Source: Panax quinquefolius
Lineage: Eukaryota; Streptophyta; Magnoliopsida; Apiales; Araliaceae
Direction: 5' to 3'
DNA length: 64,000 bases
NCBI GenBank assembly: GCA_020205615.1
Contig: CM035162.1
Coordinates: forward strand, 29,304,681-29,368,680
Shown here: positions 11,145 to 24,000 of the stretch, piece by piece
How positions within the stretch are numbered: the first letter of the stretch is position 1
How the letters are laid out: each line of letters begins with the position of its first letter
Position numbers and translations under genes: made by a program
Notes under the pieces: generated by a model
Told to the model about the DNA's origin: nothing
The model's database searches: none
What the model saw: the letters and a program-made list of their open reading frames with translations, nothing else

Positions 11145-14100
11145 CAACCCATTCCGAAGTCGCCAAATATATGGTATTTAAAAATAACTACAACTTTATT
11201 ACAACAATTGTCGTGCAAAATACAACAACACATATGCCGTGAGTTTGGATACAAATATATACCAATCAGAAGACGTCACAATGACACCTTACATAAAGGT
11301 ATAGTCAAAACCGCTTTTAGAAATTAGAATCTTTGGGAAGTGCTCAAGGAAACCTTTCATATGGGAGGCCATGCTTTTAGGTTATGGTAGATATCATATG
11401 GCCACTGTAATTATCCTCGTCAACCTAATAGACTCCTAAAGAAAATGAGAAGATTACTATCATATTCTTCCCAATGGTGAGTCTTCTCGACATATCATTA
11501 TCTCCATCGCCTCTAATTGGGTATTATACTCCAAACAAACACCAAGATTATATAGTAAGTGCTTGTAAATATACTCAAGAAGTGGATGAGCACAACCATG
11601 TCTTATGATAACACGAAGTTCAGATGTCATTAGACATCTCAGATAATAGTGACAAAACACCTTCCAAAGTCAGTTCGCTTCACCCTATTTAATTCACCAA
11701 AAATAACTATTAAATGATGTATAAAATACAACACACTAAAGTCCTCAATAAAATTATTTCCATACTCTTTTGTGGAGAACCTCAACAACTATGTAATTCA
11801 CCGTTCTATTCCCTTGTTATCCCCGGGCCAACCCAAGCCTACACTTTTATTACCGAAAGGAATTGTGAAACAAAAGGCTTAGCACAACTAACTCAAGAAA
11901 GAATATTATAACTAAAGATACATAAATTATCAATAGTCTTCATCAATAATAAATCGTAGATTTAGAACATATGGTACCGATAAAACTTTTCAACCATAGT
12001 CAGCACCTGAACGAAGCAATCCATTAAAAGAGTCAAACAGATTATAAAGTCTATTGTCTTCTCCACGCTAAAAGTCCACCAACAATATTTTATCCTCGTA
12101 ATATCAATCAACAGCCTCCTTTCCACAATCATATGAATAACTCATAATCATAATTGTGATTCTAAATTCTCTTCTCATCCAGACGTAAGATAATTTTCAT
12201 CACCGCCTTTACCTCAAACATCAAATATCATGGTTATACCAAATCACAGCCTCGCTCATAATCATACTAATAAATTCATCTTTGCACCACGGGCCAAAGA
12301 TATTCATCAACACTCATCTTTACATTACGTATTTAAAGATATTCAACAACAAAAAGTCATCTTCAGATTACGAGCCAAAGATATTCATCAATAATTCATC
12401 TTCGCACAACAAAGCTAAAGATATTCAACAACAGTCATCTTTCATTACGAAAGCAAAAAGATATTCATCAATAATTCATCTTTGCACTACAAAGCTAAGA
12501 TATTCATCAACAAGTCATCTTTGCACAACGAGCCAAAGATATTCATATATCAAAGAAATACATAATCATTTCGTGGTTATATAACAATAATTATAACCAT
12601 GTTGATCAATTCACCTTTGCACTTAAGCTAAAAATATTCAATTGTAAATTCAATGGTCATGATCATACCAACAAGAATTCAACTTTTGCACCATCGCCAA
12701 AGAGAACCTATAGTCACGATCATACCAATAATCTACCCATCTTTACACTCAAGTCAAAGAGAAATATTATCATTGTGGTTATAAGAATGTTATATAAAAA
12801 TAATATAATCAAAACATGGTTTTAATTTCAAGAGTAAGATCTATAAATCAACGATAATTTGGTCGAGAAGAAACCAATTTGTCGTGAATAAGACTTCGTG
12901 ATTCAGACATAAGACCGTGATACGCAAGATAAGAACTCCTCAACACTAAAAAGATAAAGTTTCATAATAAAATTCATATCCATATTTATAACACCTTAAT
13001 CCAAATGTTATAAATCACTTAGAAATCTCATAATCTAATATTATTAATATTACAATAATATTTTAATCATTTCTTAAAATTATAAACAATTTAATTAAAT
13101 TGTTTACACTTTACTAATTAATGCATTTAATCATCATAAAATGTCAAACTCATAAGATTTCATCACCAATAACCAAAACTCTCATCAAAAATCTGATATA
13201 CCTATATATATGATTCTCAAGCCATAAAATCATATTTTCCAATTTTCTTAGTTCACATAACATATTTAATTCATTTACTCATAACTAGAATATTTTCATG
13301 AAAAATACCAAATCAGTTCCAAAATTATTTATTTTCTGGGATTTAGAAGAATATAGTCCCATATTGAATATATATTTTCTCATAATTTTTAAAATTCATT
13401 TACTATTTTTCACATGGCCAAAAACCACTGAATATTTAAACATTTATCATAAATTGTACTTTTGTCCAAAAATCTGAAATTTACACGGTATACTAATATT
13501 ATATAGATGTACTCCCAATAAAAATTTCATCAATTTTGGAGTTAATCACAAGGAGTTATAAATAGTTACTTTTAAAATAGTCTTTTCTCATAAAATCCAT
13601 AACTCCTAATCTATACATCCAAAATCGCCATTTTTGGACACACACTCTACAAAACTCATCAAAATATCATTTCAAATTTTTCCAGAATTTTTGAAGGTTC
13701 AAAAAATTTCGAAACTAAAAACATAATAACCCTTAAAATCCCTTTATTATCCCTTACCTCAAAAGAAAGAAAAGATTTAACTGGAATAACGCCGAATCTA
13801 ATCTTGCAATCAGATAGCAATACTCAAAGTATACTCAAAATACTCACAAGAATATGCTCGATAATATAGAGAGAAAACTTCAGCTTGCGTGTGATTTTCA
13901 ATTTAACCCAAGACCCTATTTAGGAAAACGCTTAGAACACCAAAGCGTAAAATTGAATATAATATTAATATAATTATACAAATTTTCCTTAGCCCACCTT
14001 TTGGTCAAAAAACACCAGCCACACATGTTAAATGAGGTTCACAAACTCACCAAAAACATTTTTCTCAAAATAATTAATTAAAACTCCCAAAATCAATTAT

Positions 14101-15264
14101 TTCGAACTCGGAACTTCAATAATTCATAATAAATAGCCCTTTATCAGAAAATTCTGAATCTCATGAATTTTTATAGAAATTCAATTCTCTACAACTTTTA
14201 GAAGAAAGTTTTTCCAAATTCCAAACATAAATTGACCGAAATTTATAAACAGACGATTTTATGTGCTATAATCAAATTTCAACAAGAAATGGGGTCCACC
14301 AACACACAAAACATGTGTTAATCATTTAATGCAACAAGAATACTCTTCCTCCTCATATACTCATATATCTCACATTCATTATAAAAATATCACCATTATT
14401 ATATTATTAAAATATAATAATATATTTAAATAAATTATTTTATCGTAAAAGATAAAATTTTAATTTTCAACAATTGTCACATTAAAAATTTTCTCCATCT
14501 ATATCCACATAAAATTAATATTTTCCTCATCATATAAATAAATAATTAATTATTCACAAATAATATTACAGAATCACAAGATCGGGCAACTGTGCCGCTC
14601 CTAAGAAAGAGGGCTTTCCAATAAGGATCTCTCTCCATCACAAGCCGCAATTAGGTGACCAAACTTCTCCTTAGATGTAACTTTCTAGACATTGCCAATA
14701 ATGTTTTCTAATAATATTATTCAGATAATATGAATTATCGTTCGATAATGGAAAATAGTGTGTAATGACAATTTATCAAACAACAATAATATAAAATATC
14801 AATGCAAAGAATTATTGAATCAATAAAATAAAATATTCTAACAAGAATTATGTGAATAATTATCGAAAAGGCCTTCACGTAAGAATCAATAATTGGTGCA
14901 ATACCGCAAAGCCATCGCTCAACAACGCGTATTAGTGTGTTTTAACCACCAGTATTCCAACAAGATTAATCAGAATAACCACGCAAGTTATTTATAAACA
15001 ACTTATATTTGTCATTTTTTTCATCCAATCGCTCCGTTAAGGGGCCCATTAAAGACCGCAACTGTCAGCATTTAATATTCCCTACAACATGAATATTCCA
15101 CACCAAACTAATATTCCCTATTAATAATGAATATTTTATAACCACTTGCTTATTCAAATATTTATGATTTTACCCATAACTAACCACATTAATCAAATCA
15201 ACCCTTACTATTTCAAAATAATAAATAGAGGAAATTCCATTTTAAAAAAATTCTTGGTCTTACA
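11145..15264 (-). repeat. Main part of the outer minus-strand element's 5' LTR
   Basis: Continues the LTR begun at 3634-3668 and ends GGTCTTACA at 15264. From 11701 on it matches 1-3308. Includes the 39-base tandem array at 12270-12550 and AT-rich sequence elsewhere. No gene is supported. Adding the 35-base piece gives an LTR of about 4.15 kb, long for a plant Ty3/gypsy element. What follows at 15265 is the interior of a plus-strand LTR of the same family, so this element itself probably sits inside another LTR. Confidence 0.8.
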
Positions 15265-18131
15265 AAGATTGCACACCAATTATTGATTCTTACGTAGCAT
15301 AAGGCACTACTCAATAATGGTTACAGAATTACCGCTTAGTATTTTATCGATTTAATAATTGCCGGGTTTATATTTTATATCATCATTGTTACAATAATAA
15401 TTGTTATTACACAAGATTTTTTCATTATCTGAGCAATAATTCATATTATCCTAATAATATTATTGGATAACATTATTGGCAATGTCTAGAAAGTTCTGCC
15501 TAAGGAGAGGTTTCGTCACCTAATCATGCAGCCAAGAAGAGAAATCTTTATTGGAAAGCCCCTCTTTCCTGAACCGCCCTCGTCACAATATCAGGATTCG
15601 TAATATTATTTGTGAATAATTAATTATTGATTCATATGATAAGAAAAATATTGATTTTATGTGGATATAGATGGAGAAAATTTTAATATGACAATTGTTG
15701 AAAATTGAAATTTTATCTTTTTCCGATAAAATAATTCATTTAAATATATTATTATATTTTAATAATATAATAATGGTGATATTTTTACAATCTAATGTGG
15801 GACATATGAGTATACGAGGAGAAAGAGTATTTTGTTGCAATAAATGTTTAAAACATGTTAAACATGCCTCAGTGGACCCCATTTATCGATCAAATTTGAT
15901 TATAACTATAAAATCGCTTGCTTGTGGATTTCTTGGCCAATTTTGTTTGGAATTTAGAAAACTTTCTTCGCAAAGTTGTAGAGAATTGAATTTCCTATAA
16001 AAAATTGTGAGATTCAAATTTTCCGCAAAGGCTATTTATTATGAATTATCAAGTTCAAGTTCAAATAATCGATTTTGGAAGTTTAAAATATTTAAAATTA
16101 GAAAAACGTTTTTTGTTGTTAGTCTTGTAGTAGTAATGGGTTGGTGGTCGATGTTGGGCAAATTATGTGCGTTGAAAAATATATATATATATTATTAATT
16201 TATTAAATTTTCGCTTTGGTGTTCTAAAGAATTTCCTATAAATAGGTGCTTAGGGTTAGAATTGAAAATCACACCGTAAATCAAGTTTTTCTCTATATTA
16301 TCGAAATGTATTCTTGTGAGTATTTTGAGTATACTTTGAGTATTGCTATATACAAGCAAGTTCAAGTCATAGCTTATATCCTGTTTCAAACTAGTAAGAT
16401 GTCTTTGTGAGGTAAGTGGATATTATTTTTTCCGTAATGATATTATTTCTTTAATATCATTATGTTGAAATATTGATCTGAAGTTCTTTATCAAATTTGA
16501 AACTTTTGGTGTCTGAGTTACTATTCACGATACTATTATTCACGATACTCAGCACTATTCACTTAATACTTGCAAGACTATTCATCGAAAAAAATTTCTT
16601 TTCGTCTAAAATATCTATTCGGATACTAGCTTTGATCAGATCCATGTTTTGATCATTCTTGAATTTTACACCACTATGATTATTTTTGAGGTATTTTTGG
16701 ACGTGGATAAAACAAAGTACTAATCCTTAATCCTTAATCCTTGTGCTATTTTGTTTCACCGGATTCGCTTTTTTTAAAATATTTTTCATCATCCTCACCT
16801 TAAATGATGATATTATTGAATATCTTTGGTCCAGTAGTGCAAAGATGAATGATTTCGATGAATATCTTTGGCCCGTAGTGCAAAGATGAACAGTGTTTAG
16901 AGATAATAATACGACTAATCGATGAATATCTTTCGCCTCAGAAAGTGCAAAGATGAATATTTGATTCCGTATGTATATCGATTGATGTTACAGGGATAAA
17001 AGATAGACGATGAACTTTTAAATTCATATATGTAAGATAGTAGTTTGCATTCTCTACTTAACTCTTCTAATGAATTATTATTTCATGCTAATATTGATTT
17101 AAAAACTTGTCATTCTATTGTATTCTATTAGATTTTTCCTCGTGAAGACTAATGATAATTTGTTGTATATTATCTTAGTCATAATATTCTTTTTCGGGCT
17201 AGTTGAGCTCACCCTTTCCTTTTTGTTCCATTTTCTTTCTCGTGGAGGGCGAGAATATAAGCGAAAATTTAGCCTGGGTATGGAATGAAGGTTCTAGAGA
17301 GAGTTGTTTAGTAGTCCTCACCATTTTGTAAAATAATGTATCAATAAATGTGATGAGAATTTATTTGAGTATAGATATATTCTGTAAGATAATATTTGTA
17401 TTCAAACTCACGCTTTATTGTTGTAATAATAAAGTTGAAGTAGTTGTTTCGCATCATGTATTGACAACTCGAATGGGTGATGTATACCTATTTTGGGGGG
17501 CGCCACAAGAGTGCATGGATAATTCAAAGGATATGGATTGATTATCGAAATGAGTCTCAAAGAATGAAATATAAATTCATGGATGTGATATTAACGAATA
17601 TCCTCGTCAGTAAGTAGGGGTGATTCGATGATGTGGATTATTTATTGTCGAGTCTCAAACGATAAAATATTTATTATACACTTTTAATTCGTAGAAGATA
17701 GTAGATATCATGCCTACTTGACTCTTCTAAAATAAGAAGTATGTCTTTGGCATGTAAGTGCAAAGATGAATTGTTAATGAATATCTTTGGTCAGAAGTGC
17801 AAAATCGAATTTATTAGTATGATTATGAAGCAGTGAATTTCGATTTGGTATAACCATGATTTTTGATGTTTTTGTGAAGATAGGTGATGAAAATTATCTT
17901 CGTTCCGGTCATGAAGAGGAATTTAGAACCACAATTATGATTATGAAGTTATTCATATGATTGTGGACATGAACTGCTGATTTATTTTACATGGATAAAA
18001 TATTATTGGTGGATTTTTAACATAGAGAAGATAATAGACCTTACGGTCTATTCGACTCTTCTAATGGATTGCTCGTTCTACCGCAACTATGGTTAAAAAG
18101 TTTTATCATCTACCTATTTTGGGGCGCCACA
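15265..18131 (+). repeat. 5' LTR of the plus-strand gag-pol copy (start missing, end duplicated)
   Basis: Begins about 380 bases inside the LTR, judging from the mirror sequence at about 2920, directly at the edge of the minus-strand element that ends at 15264. The LTR end motif GGGGCGCCACA occurs twice, at 17497-17507 and 18121-18131. Only the second is followed by the PBS. The stretch 17508-18112 holds a second partial LTR body (39-base type repeats at 17740-17815, then sequence matching 6560-6843) that jumps straight to the LTR end. This is a rearranged LTR, not two separate elements. Confidence 0.75.
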
Positions 18132-18318
18132 AGTTGGTATCGAGCTTAGGATATGATCTCCAAGTGAGATCGGAGAATAGAACTAGGAAGGAGAGACGAG
18201 TAAATCCTTTTCTTAGTGTGTCCTACCTAAGCTTATTTGTTAGTTGGTCAAGATATAAGGATATTATGTGATATATTGATTTCCTTAATTAACCCTTGTT
18301 TTTTATAAAGATTTGAGA
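18132..18318 (+). promoter_or_regulatory. PBS and leader of the plus-strand gag-pol copy
   Basis: TGGTATCGAGCTTAGG at 18135-18150 resembles the initiator tRNA-Met primer site TGGTATCAGAGC with one base missing, four bases after the LTR end. The leader runs to the gag start codon at 18319 and is shared with the leaders at 3309-3633, 7770-7900 and, on the other strand, 25716-25900. Confidence 0.75.
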
Positions 18319-19480
18319 ATGTCGTTTGAGAATATTAACAATGGAAATGAGATCGTGGAGACGCTGTACTCACCCAACGAGGAGAACGTAACAACAGTCG
18401 ACAATGTTCCTCCCGTGAAGAAGACCACCGAAAGCAGATGATGAACGAGGGATGTTTAGAAGCTTTTTAGCTCATGCAAAATCGCACGAGGAGACTCGTG
18501 TTCAAAATACAGAGAGGAAATGATAACAATTCACGGGTTGTCACAATGCAAGCTCAAAGAGTTGGGACCACTGTAATTTAAGGGAAAGCCGATCCCATCA
18601 CGGCGTAAACATGGGTCAAGAAAATTACCAAGATATTCGATGTCTTGGGATGCACGGAGGAACAGAAGGTTCCATTCGCCACCTTTATGTTCCGTGGCGA
18701 AGCAGACCATCGGTGGGAGTTCTGTGAAGCGCACTCCATCCAAACAAGACTCAAAGATGTCTTGGGAGACGCTTTTTGAACTATTTAATGACAAATACTT
18801 TCCCGAAAGTGTTCATTATATATGAAGGAAGTGGAGTTCATCGATTAGAACAAAACAACATGACGGTGTCTCAAGACGAGGCAAAGTTTCAGAGAGTTAT
18901 CCGTGTTTGCACCTCATTTGGTGGAGAATGAGGAACGATGTACGCTGGATGTTTCTAAGAGGTTTCAAACCCCAAGATACGCACGATATCTCATTTCTCA
19001 TAAATTTTCTCTATTCAGATGTTGTTAATGTGGCTCAATTGTTAGAGCGAGATAACTAGTATGTTCAACCGTAGGGACCATAACCGTGGATCGCACTCGT
19101 AGATAGCAAGCCAATGTAATAATGATAACCAATGGAGAAAGAAACAGACGGACAAAAATGGTAACCACTGTGGTAATCATGGCCATGAAAATATAAGAAA
19201 CGAGTCAGAGGAGATTTTAAAAGAGGAGATTCAAAACTGACTATGTGAAGACAACAAAGGTCTTGCAAAAGAATCGGTTCTAAGGGAGGAGAACGACCAC
19301 CCATTATATGCTACAAATGCGGAAAAAGAGGACATATCACCCAAACCGCCCACAACAAGATTCAAGGTATGCTTATAATTGTGGAAAGGAAGGACATATC
19401 GCCGAGATCAGATGCAGAGCGAAACCTAGTTCAATGGGGACGGTGACTCAAAAGACTCGTCCGTAAAAGTCAAAGTTAAC
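18319..19480 (+). pseudogene. gag: Ty3/gypsy gag (capsid and zinc knuckles), frame-broken
   Basis: Gag coats the retrotransposon RNA in cytoplasmic particles. ATG at 18319 opens MSFENINNGNEIVETLYS and continues to a stop at codon 41. Homology then continues in shifting frames: AWVKKI-like sequence near 18600, EEQKVPFATFMFRGEA near 18655-18700, a DKYFPESV-like block near 18790-18812, and TVSQ(D/Y)EAKF near 18865. This order is typical of the Retrotrans_gag domain of plant chromoviruses. Two CCHC knuckle remnants follow: CYKCGKRGHI at 19309 and a frame-slipped YNCGKEGHIA at 19371. Several stops and indels make it non-functional as written. The mirror copy is 25715-24600. Confidence 0.8.
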
Positions 19481-20000
19481 GATTCCAGGAAGAGCATTTG
19501 TTGTGATCGGTCAAAATGCGAGGAACCCAAACGAGGTGATCACGGTAAGCTTATTTATAAATTCTTGCAAGTTTATACCTTACTTACTGATACCTAAGCA
19601 TACCCATTCATTTATCTCTCCGCATGTGCTCAACGCTTAAACTTGACAGGAGAAATTAGACTTTGACCTATCTGTGGAAACTCCGTTAGAGAAACTTTCA
19701 TCACATCCATCGCTTATAAATCTTGTTTGATTCAAGTTGGCACCATCACCTTACTTGTTGACCTTATCTCTTTAAAATACTTGCTTTGATGTGATTTTAG
19801 GGATTGATTGGTTAACTACTCATCATGCCAAAATTGATTATTTTCGTAAGGTTGTTAGTTTTATATTCCTAACCAACCTGTTGTATGAATTCAAGCAACT
19901 AAACCATTAAAATCAATCAATCGCTATATCTAATCATAAAGCTATTCGCTTGTTAAAAAACGGATGTCAAGCTTTCTTAGCCCATGTTATGGATTTGAAT
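19480..20000 (+). pseudogene. Ty3/gypsy protease region, active site destroyed
   Basis: The block GRAFVVIGQNARNP begins near 19488 and a FDVILGIDWL-like motif with HHAKIDYF lies near 19785-19845, the usual ends of a gypsy aspartic protease. The catalytic Asp-Ser-Gly expected before THSFIS is replaced: near 19590-19610 the sequence reads as Asp-Thr-stop followed by a THSFIS remnant. The minus-strand sister (24444-24477) keeps a recognisable DSGATHSF apart from one missing base. No active protease could be made here. Confidence 0.75.
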
Positions 20001-21390
20001 AAAGACACGCCAAATTTGAATAATATTCCTGTTGTTATTGACTTTCCCGACGATTTCAAGAAGAACTTCCCTGCCTCACCCCGTAACGTGAAGTTGAATT
20101 TTTATTGATCTTGAACCTAGTATAAAGCCCATTTCTAAAACCCCATATCGAATGGCTCCTATTGAACTTCAGGAGTTAAAGATCCAACTACTGAGAATTG
20201 TTGGACATCGGTTTCATTGGCCCTAAGACATCTCCTTGGGGTGCTCTATTTTATTCGTGTAAAGAAGAAAGACGGAGTATGCGACTTTCAGACGACTATA
20301 GGAATTGAACCATGTCACCATCAAGAATAGGTATCCTCTACCTCGTATTAACGACTTGTTTGACCCGGTGCAAGGGCACAATTCTTTTCAAAATCGATCT
20401 TCGCTCGGATATCATCACCAAGATTAATCGAGGATATTCCAAAGACCGCCTTAACTTGGTATGGGCATTATGAATTCTTAGTCATGTCTTTCGGACTAAC
20501 TAATGCTCCTCGCGGCTTTCATGGATATGATGAACCGAGTATTCAAGGAATATTTGATCAGGTTTGTTGTTGTTTTTATTGATGACATTCTCATATATTC
20601 AAAAGTCGTCGAAGATCATGAGCACCATTTGAAGTCTGGTACTCCAAAGGCTTCGTGAAAACAAACTATATGCCAAATTGAAGAAATGCGAGTTCCGACT
20701 TGAGGAAGTAGCATTTCTTGGGCACGTGGTGTCAAAACATGGAGTATCTCATTGATCCGCCGAATATTGAAGCAATACAAAGTTGGGAGCAAACCAAGTC
20801 ACGATCAAGACGTAGCTTTTGGGCTTAATTTGGTTATTATCGGAGATTCGTGGAAGGGTTTTCTAATCGCTACTCCATTAACTTGCCTAACTCGAAAGGA
20901 TACAAAATTCGCTTTGGAGCGAAGAATGCGAGAAGAGTTTCCAAGAGCTTAAGAGAGACTTATTTTAAGACTGTTCTAACAATACCATCCTGGTTCGGAT
21001 GGATTTGTTATCTACAAATGATGCTTCGTGCAAAGGGTTAGGATGTGTTCTCATGCAACGTGGGAAAGTCATAGCCTATGCCTCGCGACAACTTAAAGAA
21101 TATGAGAGGAATTATCCTACTCATGATCTAGAGTCAAGCAATAAGCTGCCGCTTAAAGATATGGAGGCACTATCTATATGGGGAGAAAGTGGAGATATAT
21201 TCGCACCATAAAAGCCTCAAATATTTCTTTCGCAAAAGGAACTCAACACGCTGGCAAACGACGTTGGCTCGAGTTGTTGAAAGATTACCACCACACTATT
21301 CAATACCATCCCGAAAAGTTTAATGTGGTAGCTAACGCGTTGAGTAGAAGATCATATGTGGGAATGAGTGCGATGATGTCAAGTATACGA
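20000..21390 (+). pseudogene. pol: Ty3/gypsy reverse transcriptase and RNase H, frame-broken
   Basis: Reverse transcriptase copies element RNA into DNA and RNase H removes the RNA. Recognisable pieces in order: SPRNVKLNF near 20080, KKKDGVCDF near 20265, [20 protein letters not shown] near 20450-20510, and the FIDD catalytic box (TTTATTGATGAC, 20575-20586) followed by ILIYSK. Then come YRRFVEGFS near 20835, GLGCVLMQ(R)[11 protein letters not shown] near 21030-21090, and the RNase H end [12 protein letters not shown]...VVANALSRR at 21256-21350. Frames shift at least five times. Sequence 20080-21275 is repeated in reverse at 23980-22779. Confidence 0.85.
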
Positions 21391-21399
21391 TGAGCCAAC

Positions 21400-22776
21400 T
21401 TTAATAGAAAAAGTTAAGGTTGCTTTCAAGCCACTCGGGCCGAAATCGATGCATATGAAGAAGAAAGTACAAGAAGGAGCTATTCGAAGTGAGAATTGAT
21501 GAAGATTGAATACTTGAGTCCACTTCTAGACTTTCAGGTCCCTAACGACTGATTTGAAGTACAAGATTATGATGGAGGCAACACAATACACCATTTACAA
21601 TCCATCTCGAAGTACCAAAATGTATCGTGATCTTTGACATACATTTTGGTGGAACAATATGAAGAGAGAGATTGCAAAGTTTATCTCGATGTGTTTAACT
21701 TGCTAACGTAAAAAAGTGAGCATCTAGTACCTAAGGGTCCATTCAGAACCACTTGATATTCCAAAATGGAAGTGGGAACACATTACCATGGATTTCGTAC
21801 TGGGTCTTCCTACGGCTTTCAAGGCATCAATGCTATTTGGGTTATTGTTGATAGATTAACCAAGTTCCGCTTCATTTCTTGCCGACACGGAGACTTATTC
21901 CTCGAACGCCTTGCTAGTATGTGACGTGAATGAGATTGTGAGGTTGCATGGCATGCCCGTATCCATAGTTTCAGATCGTGACCCAAGATTCACTTCAAGA
22001 TTTTGGGTTAGCTTTGCAAAAAGCTATGGGCACGGATTTATTTATCTGGCTTTCGCATACCATCCTCAAACTGACGGACGACAATCGAAAAGGACTATTC
22101 AAACTCTTCAAGATCTATTAAGACTGTCCTAGACTTCAAGGGCAATTGGGATAAGTATTTACCATTGGTGGAATTCTCCTACAACAACAGCTTATCGTGC
22201 AAGTATAGGTGTGGCTCCATTTGAAGCATTATATGGACGAAAGTGTCGCTCTCCAATATGTTGGGATGAGGTGGGTGAAGAACATTGTTGGGACCCGAAA
22301 GTTAAGACGTATATGACTCACCGAAAAGATCCAAATGATTCGACAACGATACAAACCAAGACAAGATAGACAAAAGAGTTATGCGGATCTTCATCGAAAG
22401 GACGTGGAATTTAGTATGGGGATCATGTATTGTTGCATGAGTTGCTTCCATGGAAGGGAGTTACAAGATTTGGGAAGAGAGGAAAACTCAATCCACGATT
22501 TATTGGTCCATTTCAAATTCTTGACCGAGTAGGAAATGTAGCCTATAGACTCGCGTTACCTCCGAGTATGTCTCGTGTTCATAATGTGTATCACATATTT
22601 GTACTTCGTAAATATATGAAAGACCCGAACCACGTTATAGAGTTAGAACCGGACGAGATAGCCGAAAACTTAACGTATGAGGAGGTACCTGTCAAGATCT
22701 TGGATAGGAAGGAGCATGTCCTACGCACAAAGGTCATACCACAAGTTAAAGTTTTGTGGAGGAATCATGCTATAGT
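21400..22776 (+). pseudogene. pol: Ty3/gypsy integrase with chromodomain-like tail, truncated
   Basis: Integrase inserts the cDNA into the genome. Near 21780 WEHITMDFVLGLPTAF gives the first catalytic Asp (21791), and VSDRDPRFTSRFW gives the second (21974-21976). The expected Glu in QSERTIQTL is Lys here (AAA at 22088-22090). Downstream, [64 protein letters not shown] and VKVLWRNHA match the C-terminal part that precedes the chromodomain in plant chromoviruses (Tekay/Del-like). The frame stops at 22776, in the middle of that tail, where the inverted sister copy begins. A further fragment of the same region is at 33240-33830 on the minus strand. Confidence 0.85.
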
Positions 22777-24000
22777 CTTTCAATAGCTCGAGCCAACGTC
22801 GCTGCCGCATGTTGAGTTCTTTTTGAGTGAAGAAATTTTTAAGGCTTTTATGGTCTGAATATATCTCCACTTTCTCCCCATATAGATAATGCCTCCATAT
22901 CTTTAGTGCGAAACGATCACGCTACTCTAGATCATGAGTAGGATAATTCCTCTCAGACTTTTTAATTTGTCGCGAGGCATAAAGCTATGACTTTCCCACG
23001 CTGCATGAGAACACATCCTAACCCTTTGCCTCAAGCATCGCCAGAGATAACAAATCCATCCGAACCAGATGGTAATGTTAGAACAGTGCCAAATAAGTCT
23101 CCTCTTAAGCTCTTGGAAACTCTTCTCGCATTCTTCGCCCAAACTAATTTTGTATCCTTTCGAGTTAGCTAAGTTAATGGAGTAACGATTCGAGAAAACC
23201 TTCCACGAATCTCCGATAATAACCAACTAAGCCCAAAAGCTACGCATTTCAACCACCGACTTTGGTTGTTCTAACTTTCAGATTGCTTCAATCTTCACGG
23301 ATCAACAGATACTCCATGTTTCGACACCACGCGCTCAAGGAATGCTACTTCCTCAAGCCGTAACTCGCATTTCTTCAATTTGGCATATAGTTTGTTTTCA
23401 CGGCTTTTGGAGTACCAGCTTTAAATGGTGCTCATGATCTTCACGACTTTTGGAATATATGAGGATGTCATCAATAAAAACAACAACGAACCGATCCAAA
23501 TATTCCTTGAATACTCGGTTCATCATATCCATGAAAGCCGTTAGGAGCATTAGTCATCCAAAGGCATGACAAAGAATTCATAATGCCCGCATCGAAGTTC
23601 TAAAGGCGTCTTTGAATATCCTCGCCTAATCTTCAATTGATGATATCCGTAATCTAAGATCGATCTTTGAAAAAATTGTGCCCTCAGAATCGGGTTAAAC
23701 AGTCATCAATACGAGGTAGAGGATACCTATTCTTAATGGTGACATGGTTCAATTCCCGATAGTCAATACAAAGTCGATACTCCCCGCCTCTTCTTTTTAC
23801 TTAATAAAACAGAGCACCCCAAGGAGATGTACTAGATTTAATGAAACCGATGTCCAACAATTCCTCGTAGTTGACCTTTAACTCTGGGTTCAATAGAGCC
23901 ATTCGATATGGGGGTTTTAGAAATGGGCTTGTACTGTGTTCAAGATCAATAAAGAATTCAACTTCACGCTCGGGGTAGACCGGAAGTTCTTCGTGAAATA
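22777..24000 (-). pseudogene. pol: Inverted sister copy: RT and RNase H, broken at RNase H
   Basis: Minus-strand reading gives, from right to left, the same RT blocks as 20000-21275, including the region around the FIDD box (near 23485), YASRQLK-like residues near 22970, and an [20 protein letters not shown] RNase H block near 22890-22840. It stops at the RRWLELLK segment (22800-22779). No integrase or 3' LTR follows, because the plus-strand integrase tail is joined directly. Multiple indels break the frame. Confidence 0.8.

Noticed and set aside
10919..11327. Pair of opposite ORFs (111 and 83 codons) around 11144
   Set aside because: The site is the joint between a plus LTR end and a minus LTR, so inverted sequence gives matching frames on both strands.
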